A DNA stretch of 60,556 nucleotides, taken from contig NZ_FNEE01000033.1 of assembly GCF_900099905.1 (NCBI RefSeq), positions 1-60,556 on the forward strand. The letters are read 5' to 3'. The notes under the pieces were generated by a model. It was not told where the DNA came from. It searched no databases and was given only the letters and a program-made list of their open reading frames with translations. Numbering within the stretch: the first letter of the stretch is position 1; each line of letters opens with the position of its first letter. Made by a program: the position numbers and the translations under genes. Positions 50,641 to 58,213 of the stretch are shown piece by piece. The stretch comes from Mesorhizobium muleiense (GTDB lineage: Bacteria; Pseudomonadota; Alphaproteobacteria; Rhizobiales; Rhizobiaceae).

Positions 50641-51157
50641 ATCTACTCCGCCGCCGCTCCGAAGCGGGCTGAAACGCAACGCGGGCGTGATACTTGCAGT
50701 AGGGCCCGGTTTCGGCCGCGTCGTTGCCGCAGAAATGGAACTCCTCCGAAAGCGGATCGCCATTCGGCCATTTGCATGTCCGCTCCGTCAATTCGACGAG
50801 CTGCAGATGCCGCGAGATCGGCACGACGACGTTCTCGACCGGACGGACATAATGACGCGTCACCGGTACGGCGTCGAATTGCGCCTGCAGCGCGGTCGCG
50901 CCGATCGACGTGGTGATATGCCGCGCAGTGCTCGCGGCCCGCGACACCGATTTCTGCACGGTCGATCCCTGCACGCTCTTCTTCTGGCGTGCCGGCGTGG
51001 CAGTCGCGCGTCCGCGGCCCGACAGTTTCAGCCGATGCACCTTGCCGATGACGGCATTGCGGCTGACACCCCCAAGCTGGGCGGCGATTTGGCTGGCGCT
51101 CAGCCCCTCCGACCACAATTTTCTAAGAAGTTCGACCCGCTCGTCAGTCCAATTCAT
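50639..51157 (-). CDS. gcrA: Cell-cycle regulator GcrA
   Basis: This 172-residue protein has the GcrA N-terminal DNA-binding helix-turn-helix (MNWTDERVELLRKLWSEGLS, then ASQIAAQLGGVSRNAVIGK) and the C-terminal zinc-like Cys/His region (RTCKWPNGDPLSEEFHFCGN, then CKYHARVAFQP). In Caulobacter, GcrA binds sigma70 and reads GANTC methylation by CcrM. Four GANTC sites lie upstream. It is divergent from argD. Confidence 0.95.
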   Translation of the reverse strand: MNWTDERVELLRKLWSEGLSASQIAAQLGGVSRNAVIGKVHRLKLSGRGRATATPARQKKSVQGSTVQKSVSRAASTARHITTSIGATALQAQFDAVPVTRHYVRPVENVVVPISRHLQLVELTERTCKWPNGDPLSEEFHFCGNDAAETGPYCKYHARVAFQPASERRRSR

Positions 51158-51191
51158 GAGACCGCGCTCCTGCTGAAATGTGCGGCGATCG

Positions 51192-51336
51192 GAATCCTTC
51201 CACGATCCGGCTTCCGCCGGGCAGACACCACATATATCGGGTGATTAGGTCCGCCGCACGAAATCTAGTTATTTCTCGACCTATAAGTACCTTATGCGCT
51301 GACTCGGTGACAAGAGTCCGAGGGCCAACACGAATC
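51192..51336. promoter_or_regulatory. Cluster of four GANTC (CcrM) sites upstream of gcrA
   Basis: GAATC (51192-51196), GACTC (51301-51305), GAGTC (51314-51318) and GAATC (51332-51336) occur within 145 bases. With this base composition about one GANTC per 300 bases is expected. CcrM methylates the motif in Rhizobiales, and GcrA acts at such sites, so methylation control of gcrA or argD is plausible. Confidence 0.55.
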
Positions 51337-51372
51337 GGTTTTTTCGGTTTTCCCCAACTTGCCCGGTCGCTG

Positions 51373-51513
51373 ATGAGCCGGCGTCTCACTGGAAAGCTTG
51401 CCGCGCGTCCTTGCGCGACGTTTTCGTTGACTTCATGGCCGAAAAACACGATAAGCCGCACAGGCCGCCGCTTTGGCGGCTTTTTGATTTTCCGGTTCCG
51501 GAGACGCATATAA
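51373..51513 (+). CDS. Possible Arg-rich leader peptide ORF of argD (tentative)
   Basis: A 46-codon frame starts at ATG 51373 and stops at TAA 51511-51513, overlapping the argD ATG by one base (TAATG). Ten of 46 residues are Arg, including RRR just before the stop (FRFRRRI). It spans the terminator at 51464-51486. It could be a regulatory leader peptide, but no ribosome binding site precedes it, and GC-rich shadow frames are often Arg-rich. Confidence 0.25.
   Translation: MSRRLTGKLAARPCATFSLTSWPKNTISRTGRRFGGFLIFRFRRRI
51464..51485 (+). terminator. Intrinsic terminator/attenuator in the argD leader
   Basis: GCCGCC (51464-51469) pairs with GGCGGC (51475-51480) around loop GCTTT, then five T residues follow (51481-51485). 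It lies 27 bases before argD ATG 51513, downstream of any argD promoter placed in the gcrA-argD spacer. As no other plus-strand gene reads into it, it probably attenuates argD transcription. Confidence 0.65.
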
Positions 51514-52712
51514 TGAGCGGTTCGGCGCTTTTCGAGACCTTTACCCGCGCACCCCTGGCCTTCGACCATGGGGAAGGCACTTGGCTGGTCACCGACAAGG
51601 GCGAGCGGTATCTCGATTTTGGCGGCGGCGTTGCCGTGAATTCGCTGGGCCACAGCCATCCGCATCTGGTCTCGGCACTCACCGAGCAGGCGGCCAAGCT
51701 CTGGCATGTCTCCAACCTCTACGAGATTCCGGGGCAGAGCCGTCTGGGCGAGCGGCTGGCCGACGCCACCTTCGCCGACAAGGTGTTCTTCACCAATTCC
51801 GGCGCCGAGGCGCTGGAATGCGCCATCAAGACGGCGCGGCGCTACCATTTCGTCAAGGGCCATCCCGAGCGCTTTCGCATCGTCACCTTCGAAGGCGCTT
51901 TTCATGGCCGCACGCTGGCGACCATTGCCGCCGGCGGCCAGTATAAATACCTGGAAGGTTTCGGCCCCAAGGTCGAAGGTTTCGACCAGGTCGGTTTCGA
52001 CGACATCGACGCCGTCGAAAAGGCGATCACATCAGAGACCGCCGCGATCCTGATCGAGCCGGTGCAGGGCGAGGGCGGTATTCGCCCGGTGCCGACGCAG
52101 TCGCTGAAGCGGCTGAGGCAGCTCTGCGAACAGCATGATCTGCTGCTGATCTTCGACGAGGTCCAGTGCGGCATCGGCCGCACCGGAAAACTGTTCGCGC
52201 ATGAATGGGCTGGCGTCACGCCCGACATCATGGCGGTCGCCAAGGGCATCGGCGGCGGTTTCCCGGTGGGCGCCTGCCTCGCCACCGACGAGGCCGCCGT
52301 CGGCATGACCGCCGGCGTGCACGGCACCACTTTCGGCGGCAATCCGCTGGCGATGGCGGTCGGCAACGCCGTGCTCGACGTGGTGCTGGAAGACGGTTTT
52401 CTGGAGGATGTGCAGCGCAAGGCGTTGCTGCTGAAGCAGGGGCTGGCGGGTGTCGCCGACGAATTTCCTGATGTCATCGAAGACATCAGAGGCAGCGGCC
52501 TGATGCTCGGCCTGAAATGCGCCGCGCCCAACACCAAGGTGAACATGGCGTTGCGCGACCAGCATCTGCTGGCGGTTCCGGCCGGCGACAACGTTCTTCG
52601 CCTGCTGCCGCCGCTCACCGTCACCGACGCCGAGATCCGTGAGGCGCTCGACCGCATCCGCGCCGGCGCCCGGGGCCTGTCGGACGCCATCGCCGCGGCT
52701 GCGGCGAAATAA
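51513..52712 (+). CDS. argD: Acetylornithine aminotransferase
   Basis: This 399-residue PLP enzyme converts N-acetylglutamate semialdehyde to N-acetylornithine in arginine synthesis. It has the class III aminotransferase pattern: FTNSGAEALECAIKTAR, LLIFDEVQCGIGRTGKLFAH, and the PLP lysine in DIMAVAKGIGGGFPVG. ATG 51513 has GGAG upstream and follows the leader terminator; the frame stays open further back to 51411. It precedes argF by 17 bases, so the two are co-transcribed. Confidence 0.95.
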   Translation: MSGSALFETFTRAPLAFDHGEGTWLVTDKGERYLDFGGGVAVNSLGHSHPHLVSALTEQAAKLWHVSNLYEIPGQSRLGERLADATFADKVFFTNSGAEALECAIKTARRYHFVKGHPERFRIVTFEGAFHGRTLATIAAGGQYKYLEGFGPKVEGFDQVGFDDIDAVEKAITSETAAILIEPVQGEGGIRPVPTQSLKRLRQLCEQHDLLLIFDEVQCGIGRTGKLFAHEWAGVTPDIMAVAKGIGGGFPVGACLATDEAAVGMTAGVHGTTFGGNPLAMAVGNAVLDVVLEDGFLEDVQRKALLLKQGLAGVADEFPDVIEDIRGSGLMLGLKCAAPNTKVNMALRDQHLLAVPAGDNVLRLLPPLTVTDAEIREALDRIRAGARGLSDAIAAAAAK

Positions 52713-52729
52713 CAGTCGGAAGACCCAAG

Positions 52730-53641
52730 ATGAGCCTTCGCCATTTCACCGATCTTTCCGCCGTTTCCGAGGGCGATCTGCGCCTTATGCTGGACGATGC
52801 CGTCGTGCGAAAGGCGAGGCTGAAGGCCGGCGAGCGGACAAAACCGCTTGAAGGCAAGGTGCTGGCGATGATCTTCGACAAACCGTCGACGCGCACGCGC
52901 GTGTCGTTCGACGTCGGCATGCGCCAGCTCGGCGGCGAGACCATCATGCTGACCGGCGCCGAGATGCAGCTCGGCCGCTCCGAAACCATCGCCGACACGG
53001 CCAAGGTGCTGTCGCGCTATGTCGATGCGATCATGATCCGCACCACATCGCATGACCGGCTGCTGGAGCTGACCGAGAACGCGACCGTCCCCGTCATCAA
53101 CGGGTTGACCGACGACACCCATCCCTGCCAGCTGATGGCCGACATCATGACCTTCGAGGAGCATCGCGGCCCGGTCGCCGGCAAGACCATCGCCTGGACC
53201 GGCGACGGCAACAACGTGCTGCATTCGCTGCTGGAGGCCTCGGCGCGGTTCCGCTTCAACCTCAACGTGGCCGTGCCGGAAGGCAGCGAGCCGGCGCAGA
53301 AGCATGTCGACTGGTCGAGGGCGCATGGCGGCAAGTTGAACTTCACCCGCTCGCCCGAGGAGGCCGTCCACGAGGCCGACTGTGTCGTTACCGATTGCTG
53401 GGTGTCGATGGGCCAGGAGCACCGTGCTCGCGGCCACAATGTCTTCTCACCCTATCAGGTCAATGCGGCACTGATGGCGAAGGCAAAGCCCGACGCGTTG
53501 TTCATGCACTGCCTGCCGGCGCATCGCGGCGAGGAGGTCACCGACGAAGTCATCGACGGCCCGCATTCGGTGGTGTTCGACGAGGCCGAGAACCGGCTCC
53601 ACGCCCAGAAGGCGGTTTTGGCCTGGTGCCTCGGCGCTTGA
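52730..53641 (+). CDS. argF: Ornithine carbamoyltransferase
   Basis: This 303-residue enzyme makes citrulline from ornithine and carbamoyl phosphate. It has the phosphate-binding motif STRTR (in DKPSTRTRVSFDVG), the HPCQ motif (DDTHPCQLMADIMT) and the HCLPAHRG motif. It is the second gene after argD. Its TGA stop is the first three bases of a 15-bp tandem repeat. Confidence 0.97.
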   Translation: MSLRHFTDLSAVSEGDLRLMLDDAVVRKARLKAGERTKPLEGKVLAMIFDKPSTRTRVSFDVGMRQLGGETIMLTGAEMQLGRSETIADTAKVLSRYVDAIMIRTTSHDRLLELTENATVPVINGLTDDTHPCQLMADIMTFEEHRGPVAGKTIAWTGDGNNVLHSLLEASARFRFNLNVAVPEGSEPAQKHVDWSRAHGGKLNFTRSPEEAVHEADCVVTDCWVSMGQEHRARGHNVFSPYQVNAALMAKAKPDALFMHCLPAHRGEEVTDEVIDGPHSVVFDEAENRLHAQKAVLAWCLGA

Positions 53642-53713
53642 TCCGGGCTGCTGTGATCCTGGTCACCGTGATCCGAGCCGCCTTGATCCCGGCCGCCTTG
53701 ATCCGGGAGTGCG
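53639..53713 (+). repeat. 15-bp tandem repeat starting at the argF stop codon
   Basis: Five units of 15 bases, each beginning TGATCC, run from 53639 to 53713, and a sixth partial unit TGATGCC follows. The first TGA is the argF stop. Units vary in the last nine bases, with GCCGCCT repeated twice. Confidence 0.85.
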
Positions 53714-53803
53714 TGATGCCTATCTCAGGCGCATCACGCAAATCGAGCGCGTTTCGACGCATGCGCCCCGGAGGGCGGCATCGCCGCGCCCCGGAGCTTT
53801 GTC

Positions 53804-54814
53804 ATGTTGGAAACCCGTCAATTGGCTGAACATCAACCCAAACTCGGCGAATTCGGCTACGCCGGCGACGATCATGTCGTGCCCTTCGAGGTCGGCCCGC
53901 TCGACGTGCGCGGCCGCACCGTCCAGCTCGGGCCGATGCTCGACGCGATCCTCAGCCGTCATGACTATCCCGAGCCGGTCGCCCGCCTGCTGGCGGAAGC
54001 CTGCGTGCTGACGGTGCTGCTCGGCACCTCGCTCAAGTTCGAAGGCAAGTTCATCCTGCAGACCCGCACCGACGGGCCGGTCGACATGCTGGTGGCGGAT
54101 TTTTCCACGCCGCATGCGCTGCGCGCCTATGCCCGCTTCGACGCCGACCGGCTGGAGGCACTGATTTCTGCCGGCGAGACCTCGCAGCGGACGCTGCTCG
54201 GCAGCGGTGTGCTGGCGCTGACTATCGACCAGGGCGCCCACACGCAGCGCTATCAGGGCATCGTCCAACTCGACGGCGAGACGCTGGAGGAGGCCGCCCG
54301 CACCTATTTCCGGCAGTCGGAGCAGATCCCGACCGATCTCAGGCTTTCGGTGGCCAAGCTGTTGACGCCCGGCATCGGCGGTGCCCGCGAGCAATGGCGC
54401 GCCGGTGGCATCCTGGCACAGTTCCTGCCGCAATCGGCGGAGCGCATGCGCGTGCCCGACCTTCCGGGTGGCGACGGCGATCCGCGTGAGGAGATCCATG
54501 ATCCGGCCGACAATTCCTGGCAGGAACTGCTGGCGTTGCTTGGCACCATCGAGCCGACGGAACTGATCGACCCGACGATCGGCGCCGAGCGGTTGCTTTA
54601 CCGGCTGTTCCACGAGCACGGCGTGCGCGTCTTCGGCGGCGTGCCGGTAGCCGACCAGTGCTCATGCTCCAGGGAGAAGATCCGCGGCATTCTCGGAGGC
54701 TTCTCCGCCGACGAGATCAGGGACAGCACCGAGGATGGCGGCATTCACGTCGCCTGCGAATTCTGCTCGAAGCAATATGACTTCGACCCGGCGGAATTTG
54801 CTGCGGCTCAATAG
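53804..54814 (+). CDS. hslO: Redox-regulated chaperone Hsp33
   Basis: This 336-residue holdase is activated by oxidation. The C-terminal zinc motif is complete: C286-X-C288 and C318-X2-C321 (VADQCSCSREKI and CEFCSKQYDF). The Hsp33 core is seen in YQGIVQLDGETLEEAARTYF. It starts about 160 bases after argF, past the tandem repeat. Confidence 0.95.
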   Translation: MLETRQLAEHQPKLGEFGYAGDDHVVPFEVGPLDVRGRTVQLGPMLDAILSRHDYPEPVARLLAEACVLTVLLGTSLKFEGKFILQTRTDGPVDMLVADFSTPHALRAYARFDADRLEALISAGETSQRTLLGSGVLALTIDQGAHTQRYQGIVQLDGETLEEAARTYFRQSEQIPTDLRLSVAKLLTPGIGGAREQWRAGGILAQFLPQSAERMRVPDLPGGDGDPREEIHDPADNSWQELLALLGTIEPTELIDPTIGAERLLYRLFHEHGVRVFGGVPVADQCSCSREKIRGILGGFSADEIRDSTEDGGIHVACEFCSKQYDFDPAEFAAAQ

Positions 54815-54854
54815 CCGGCGTCAGTGCTGCCTCGGTGCCTTCGCAGAGCTTGGT

Positions 54855-54881
54855 TTCTCGCCCCTTGCCCTGGGGCGAGAA
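54855..54881. terminator. Hairpin between convergent hslO and apaG
   Basis: TTCTCGCCCC (54855-54864) pairs perfectly with GGGGCGAGAA (54872-54881) around a seven-base loop. It lies between the two stop codons and could end both transcripts, though neither side has a strong T-run. Confidence 0.65.
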
Positions 54882-54894
54882 GCCCAAGTGAGCC

Positions 54895-55287
54895 TCAGTT
54901 CACCGTCCGCCGCGTGCCCGGCAGGTCGAGCGAAAAGGCGGGGATGGCGACGTCGAACGTCTCACCCCGCTTATTGCGCATCGTGTAGTGGCCGACCATG
55001 ATGCCGGATGGCGTCGAGAGTGGGCAGCCAGACGTATACTGATAACTATCGCCGGGATTGAGTTCAGGCTGGTCGCCGACAACGCCGGCGCCGCGCACCT
55101 CTTCGACCCGGCCGGTGCCGTCGGTGATCTGCCAGTAGCGCGACAGAAGCTGCACGAATTCATCCGACTGGTTGTCGATGGTCACCTGGTAGCCCCAGAC
55201 ATAGCGGTTCTCCGACGGGTCGGAGCGATCTTCCAGATAGAACGGCTTGACCTGCACTTCGATGTCGCGCGTGACGGCGCTGTACAT
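54895..55287 (-). CDS. apaG: ApaG protein
   Basis: This 130-residue protein is the single beta-sandwich ApaG/DUF525 domain, with YVWGYQVTIDNQSDEFVQLL, SRYWQITDGTGRVEEVRGAG and STPSGIMVGHYTM. The function is not firmly known; the family has been linked to Co2+/Mg2+ effects and Ap4A. The neighbouring gene upstream on the other strand is a glycosyltransferase. Confidence 0.94.
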   Translation of the reverse strand: MYSAVTRDIEVQVKPFYLEDRSDPSENRYVWGYQVTIDNQSDEFVQLLSRYWQITDGTGRVEEVRGAGVVGDQPELNPGDSYQYTSGCPLSTPSGIMVGHYTMRNKRGETFDVAIPAFSLDLPGTRRTVN

Positions 55288-55434
55288 AAATCACTCCACA
55301 CTATGCAGACGGAACATTCGACCCTCTCCGCAGTTCGGTCAACGGGGTGCGTCCCCTCGGTGTCTGCCATCGTTGCCCGAATTTGTTAAGCGCAGGTGCC
55401 GAACAACAATGTCATTTAAGTGACACGTGACAAT

Positions 55435-55472
55435 GATGGTGTGCAGGGCCGGGGATGGTGTGCAGGGCCGGG
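55435..55472 (+). repeat. Perfect 19-bp tandem duplication
   Basis: GATGGTGTGCAGGGCCGGG occurs twice in a row (55435-55453 and 55454-55472) in the apaG-glycosyltransferase spacer, upstream of the glycosyltransferase start. Confidence 0.9.
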
Positions 55473-55545
55473 CGACTCAGCATTCTGTCGAACTGTTGAA
55501 AACGGCTTTCATGCGGCCGGTTTTTTCTGGAGCGACCAGACATTG

Positions 55546-56700
55546 ATGGAATTGACAGTCACAGCCGCCTTGCTTTCCATAGCTCTGCTTGTTGTCAATC
55601 TCGCCAGCATCCTGCTCGCTTCGTTGAAGCTGAAGCGGCCTGGCAGGATCACGCCGCCAGCCGTCGAGGCGCCGCCGGTGTCGATCGTCGTGCCGTCGCG
55701 CGGCGTCGAGCCGTTTACCGAGGAGACGCTCGAGCGCGCCTTCTCGCTCGATTGGCCGCACTATGAGCTCATTTTCTGCGTCGCCCATGCCGACGACCCG
55801 GTGGTCGGGCCGATCACCGATGCGATAGCCCGCTTTCCGGCCGTGCCGGCCCGGCTGCTGGTCGGCGACGACCGCATCGGCGGCAATCCGAAACTCAACA
55901 ATTGTGTGAAGGCCTGGGAGGCCGCGCGCCACCACTGGGTCATCCTTGCCGATTCCAACGTCCTGATGCCGAGGGACTATGTCCAGCATCTGATGACGGC
56001 ATGGCGGCAGGACACCGGTCTCGTCTGCTCGACGCCGATCGGCTCGCGGCCGGACGGGTTCTGGGCGGAGGTCGAATGCGCTTTCCTCAACACGCTGCAG
56101 GCGCGCTGGCAATATACCGGCGAGGCGCTCGGCCTCGGTTTCGCCCAGGGCAAGAGCATGCTGTGGAACAAGCCATTGCTCGACGCCAATGGCGGCATCC
56201 GTGCGCTTGCCGCCGAGATTGCCGAGGATGCCGCCGCGACCAAGCTGGTCAACGGGCTCGGACTGCGCGTCAATCTCGTTGCCGCGCCCTTCGAACAGCC
56301 GCTCGGCTTGCGCACATTTGGCGAAATCTGGTCGCGCCAGGCCCGCTGGGCACGCCTGCGTCGCGTCACCTTCCCACTGTTTTTCGCGCCCGAGATACTG
56401 ATCGGAGCGGCGCCGCCGCTGGTGCTTGCGCTGGTTGCGGCAGCAGGCGCCGGTTTCAGCCTGCCGGCTACCGCCATCGCCGTGCTGATAGTCGCCTATC
56501 TGCCGGAATGCGCTCTCGCCTCGGCCAAGGGCTGGCACCTGTCGCTGCGCATGATCCCGGCGATGGTTGCGCGGGACGTGATGCTTCCCGCCATCTGGGT
56601 GCGCGGCTGGCTCAGCGGTGCCGTCGACTGGCGCGGCAACACGATGACCATCCAAACCAGCGCCGTTGCGGAATTGGAAGAGACGCCGTCGGGCGCCTGA
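55546..56700 (+). CDS. Glycosyltransferase, GT2/GT21-like (ceramide glucosyltransferase-type)
   Basis: This 384-residue membrane enzyme has an N-terminal helix, a GT-A domain (VSIVVPSRGVEPFTEETLER; then GNPKLNNCVKAWEAARHHWV, ILADSNVLM with the DxD-like Asp), a QxxRW-like motif (WSRQARWARLRRVTFP) and C-terminal helices. This matches family GT21 enzymes, which glycosylate ceramide or diacylglycerol in some rhizobia and agrobacteria. The acceptor is unknown. ATG 55546 is used, with a GGAG somewhat far upstream; the longer frame from 55420 covers the tandem repeat. Confidence 0.82.
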   Translation: MELTVTAALLSIALLVVNLASILLASLKLKRPGRITPPAVEAPPVSIVVPSRGVEPFTEETLERAFSLDWPHYELIFCVAHADDPVVGPITDAIARFPAVPARLLVGDDRIGGNPKLNNCVKAWEAARHHWVILADSNVLMPRDYVQHLMTAWRQDTGLVCSTPIGSRPDGFWAEVECAFLNTLQARWQYTGEALGLGFAQGKSMLWNKPLLDANGGIRALAAEIAEDAAATKLVNGLGLRVNLVAAPFEQPLGLRTFGEIWSRQARWARLRRVTFPLFFAPEILIGAAPPLVLALVAAAGAGFSLPATAIAVLIVAYLPECALASAKGWHLSLRMIPAMVARDVMLPAIWVRGWLSGAVDWRGNTMTIQTSAVAELEETPSGA

Positions 56701-56746
56701 CCCCGCCTGCTTTGCAGATCAGAGCGCAGCAGTTCGGCGCGTATCC

Positions 56747-57937
56747 CTACCTGGCGGCTGTCAAGGCCTGCTCGATGTCTTCGAGCAGGTCGTCAGTGTC
56801 CTCCAGTCCGACGGACAGCCTGAGCGTGCCTGGCCCGATGCCAAGTTCGGCCCGCGCCTCGTCGCTCAGATTCTTGTGTGTCGTCGTCGCCGGATGGGTG
56901 ATCAGGCTCTTGGCGTCACCGAGATTGTTGGAGATCAGCACGACATCGAGCGCGTTCTGGAAGGCGAAGGCCGCCTGCTTGCCTCCCTTGACGTCGAGGC
57001 AGATCAGCGTCGAGCCGCCCGACATCTGCTTCTTGACGATCGCCGCCTGCGGGTGATCGGCGCGGCCGGGATAGATGACGCGGACAATTTCCGATCGCTC
57101 GGCGAGGAAGTCCGCGATCCGGCCGGCACTTTCCGTCTGCTGGCGCACGCGCAGCGGCAGCGTCTCCAAGCCCTTCAGCAGCGTCCAGGCATTGAAGGGC
57201 GAGAGGCTGGGACCGGTGTGGCGGAAGTAGTCGTGCAAATTCTCGTCGATCCACTTCTTATCCGACAGGATGATGCCGCCGAGGCAGCGCCCCTGGCCGT
57301 CGATGTGCTTGGTCGCCGAATAGACGACGATATGGGCGCCGAGTTGCAACGGCTTCTGCTGCAAGGGCGTGGCAAAAACGTTGTCGACGATCAGCCGCGC
57401 GCCGATCGAATCGGCAAGCGAGGCTACGGCTGCGATGTCGACGACCTCCAGCGTTGGATTGGTCGGGCTTTCAAGGAAGAACAACCTGGTGTTGGGCCTG
57501 ACCGCCTTTTCCCAATTGGCGATGTCGGTGCCGTCGACCAGCGTCGCCTCGATGCCGTATTTCGGCGCCAGCGTCTCGACCACCCAGCGACAGGAGCCGA
57601 ACAGCGCGCGCGCCGCCACGATGTGGTCGCCGGCCCGGGCACTGCACAGCAACGCCGCCGTCACCGCCGCCATGCCGGATGCGGTGGCGCGGGCATCTTC
57701 GGCACCTTCCAGCGCACACATGCGCTTCTCGAACATGTCGACCGTCGGATTGGCATAGCGCGAATAGATGAAGCCCGGTTCCTCGCCCTTGAAGCGGGCT
57801 TCCGCCGCCTGCGCCGTATCGTAGACATAGCCTTGCGTGAGATACATCGCCTCGGAGGTTTCGCCGAAGCCGGAACGCAGCGTTCCTGCATGCACGAGGG
57901 CGGTCTGAGGCTTCCAGTTGCGCGTTTTGCTCGTCAT
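56747..57937 (-). CDS. metZ: O-succinylhomoserine sulfhydrylase
   Basis: This 396-residue PLP enzyme of the Cys/Met metabolism family makes homocysteine from O-succinylhomoserine and sulfide. The PLP lysine lies in VVYSATKHIDGQGRCLGGII, preceded by FLESPTNPTLEVVDI and GARLIVDNVFATP. ATG 57937 is used; GTG 57940 is just before it. A SAM-II riboswitch and an intrinsic terminator precede it, which supports methionine pathway membership. Confidence 0.93.
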   Translation of the reverse strand: MTSKTRNWKPQTALVHAGTLRSGFGETSEAMYLTQGYVYDTAQAAEARFKGEEPGFIYSRYANPTVDMFEKRMCALEGAEDARATASGMAAVTAALLCSARAGDHIVAARALFGSCRWVVETLAPKYGIEATLVDGTDIANWEKAVRPNTRLFFLESPTNPTLEVVDIAAVASLADSIGARLIVDNVFATPLQQKPLQLGAHIVVYSATKHIDGQGRCLGGIILSDKKWIDENLHDYFRHTGPSLSPFNAWTLLKGLETLPLRVRQQTESAGRIADFLAERSEIVRVIYPGRADHPQAAIVKKQMSGGSTLICLDVKGGKQAAFAFQNALDVVLISNNLGDAKSLITHPATTTHKNLSDEARAELGIGPGTLRLSVGLEDTDDLLEDIEQALTAAR

Positions 57938-57942
57938 CACCT

Positions 57943-57979
57943 TGTTCCAAACACAAAAAATGGTCCAAACACAAAAAAA
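57943..57979 (-). repeat. Direct repeat in the metZ leader
   Basis: TCCAAACACAAAAAA occurs twice (about 57946-57960 and 57964-57978, plus strand). Read on the minus strand it doubles the T-run region between terminator and start codon. Confidence 0.75.
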
Positions 57980-58003
57980 CCGGCCGCGAAAGTCGCAACC
58001 GGT
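57979..58003 (-). terminator. Intrinsic terminator in the metZ leader
   Basis: On the minus strand ACCGGTTGCGA pairs with TCGCGGCCGGT (11 bp with two G-T pairs, loop CTT), directly followed by a run of T. It lies between the SAM-II aptamer and metZ, so it is likely the expression platform. Confidence 0.8.
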
Positions 58004-58028
58004 CGTACGGCCTTTCGGCCCGACGGTC

Positions 58029-58080
58029 CTTTAGCGACTTGTTTAACGTGGCTGCAAGCCGACCGGCCAAATCACCACGG
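58029..58080 (-). promoter_or_regulatory. SAM-II riboswitch aptamer upstream of metZ
   Basis: The minus strand reads CCGTGGTGATTTGGCCGG, then CGGCTTGCAGCCACGTTAAA, then CAAGTCGCTAAAGG. These are the conserved blocks of the SAM-II (metA-type) aptamer found in alphaproteobacteria, including the CTTGCAGCCACGTTAAACA core that forms its pseudoknot. It binds S-adenosylmethionine and lowers expression of the downstream gene. Confidence 0.92.
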
Positions 58081-58213
58081 GATAACGATCCTTTAGACCT
58101 GCACCGCGCTTGCGTCAATTGCCGGCATGATTAAGAGGTTTGTACCAGCGGGTTCCACGGCAAGAACCTGCGACAAGACGAGACCACGCCCGGCCTTCGA
58201 GCGGAGCCAGACT

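Larger units (their letters stand above)
51158..51512. other. Divergent gcrA/argD regulatory region; no confirmed gene
   Basis: These 355 bases contain four GANTC sites (51192, 51301, 51314 and 51332), a small Arg-rich open frame (51373-51513), and an intrinsic terminator 27 bases before argD. Promoters for gcrA and argD must lie here, but no clear -35/-10 pair was assigned. Confidence 0.6.
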
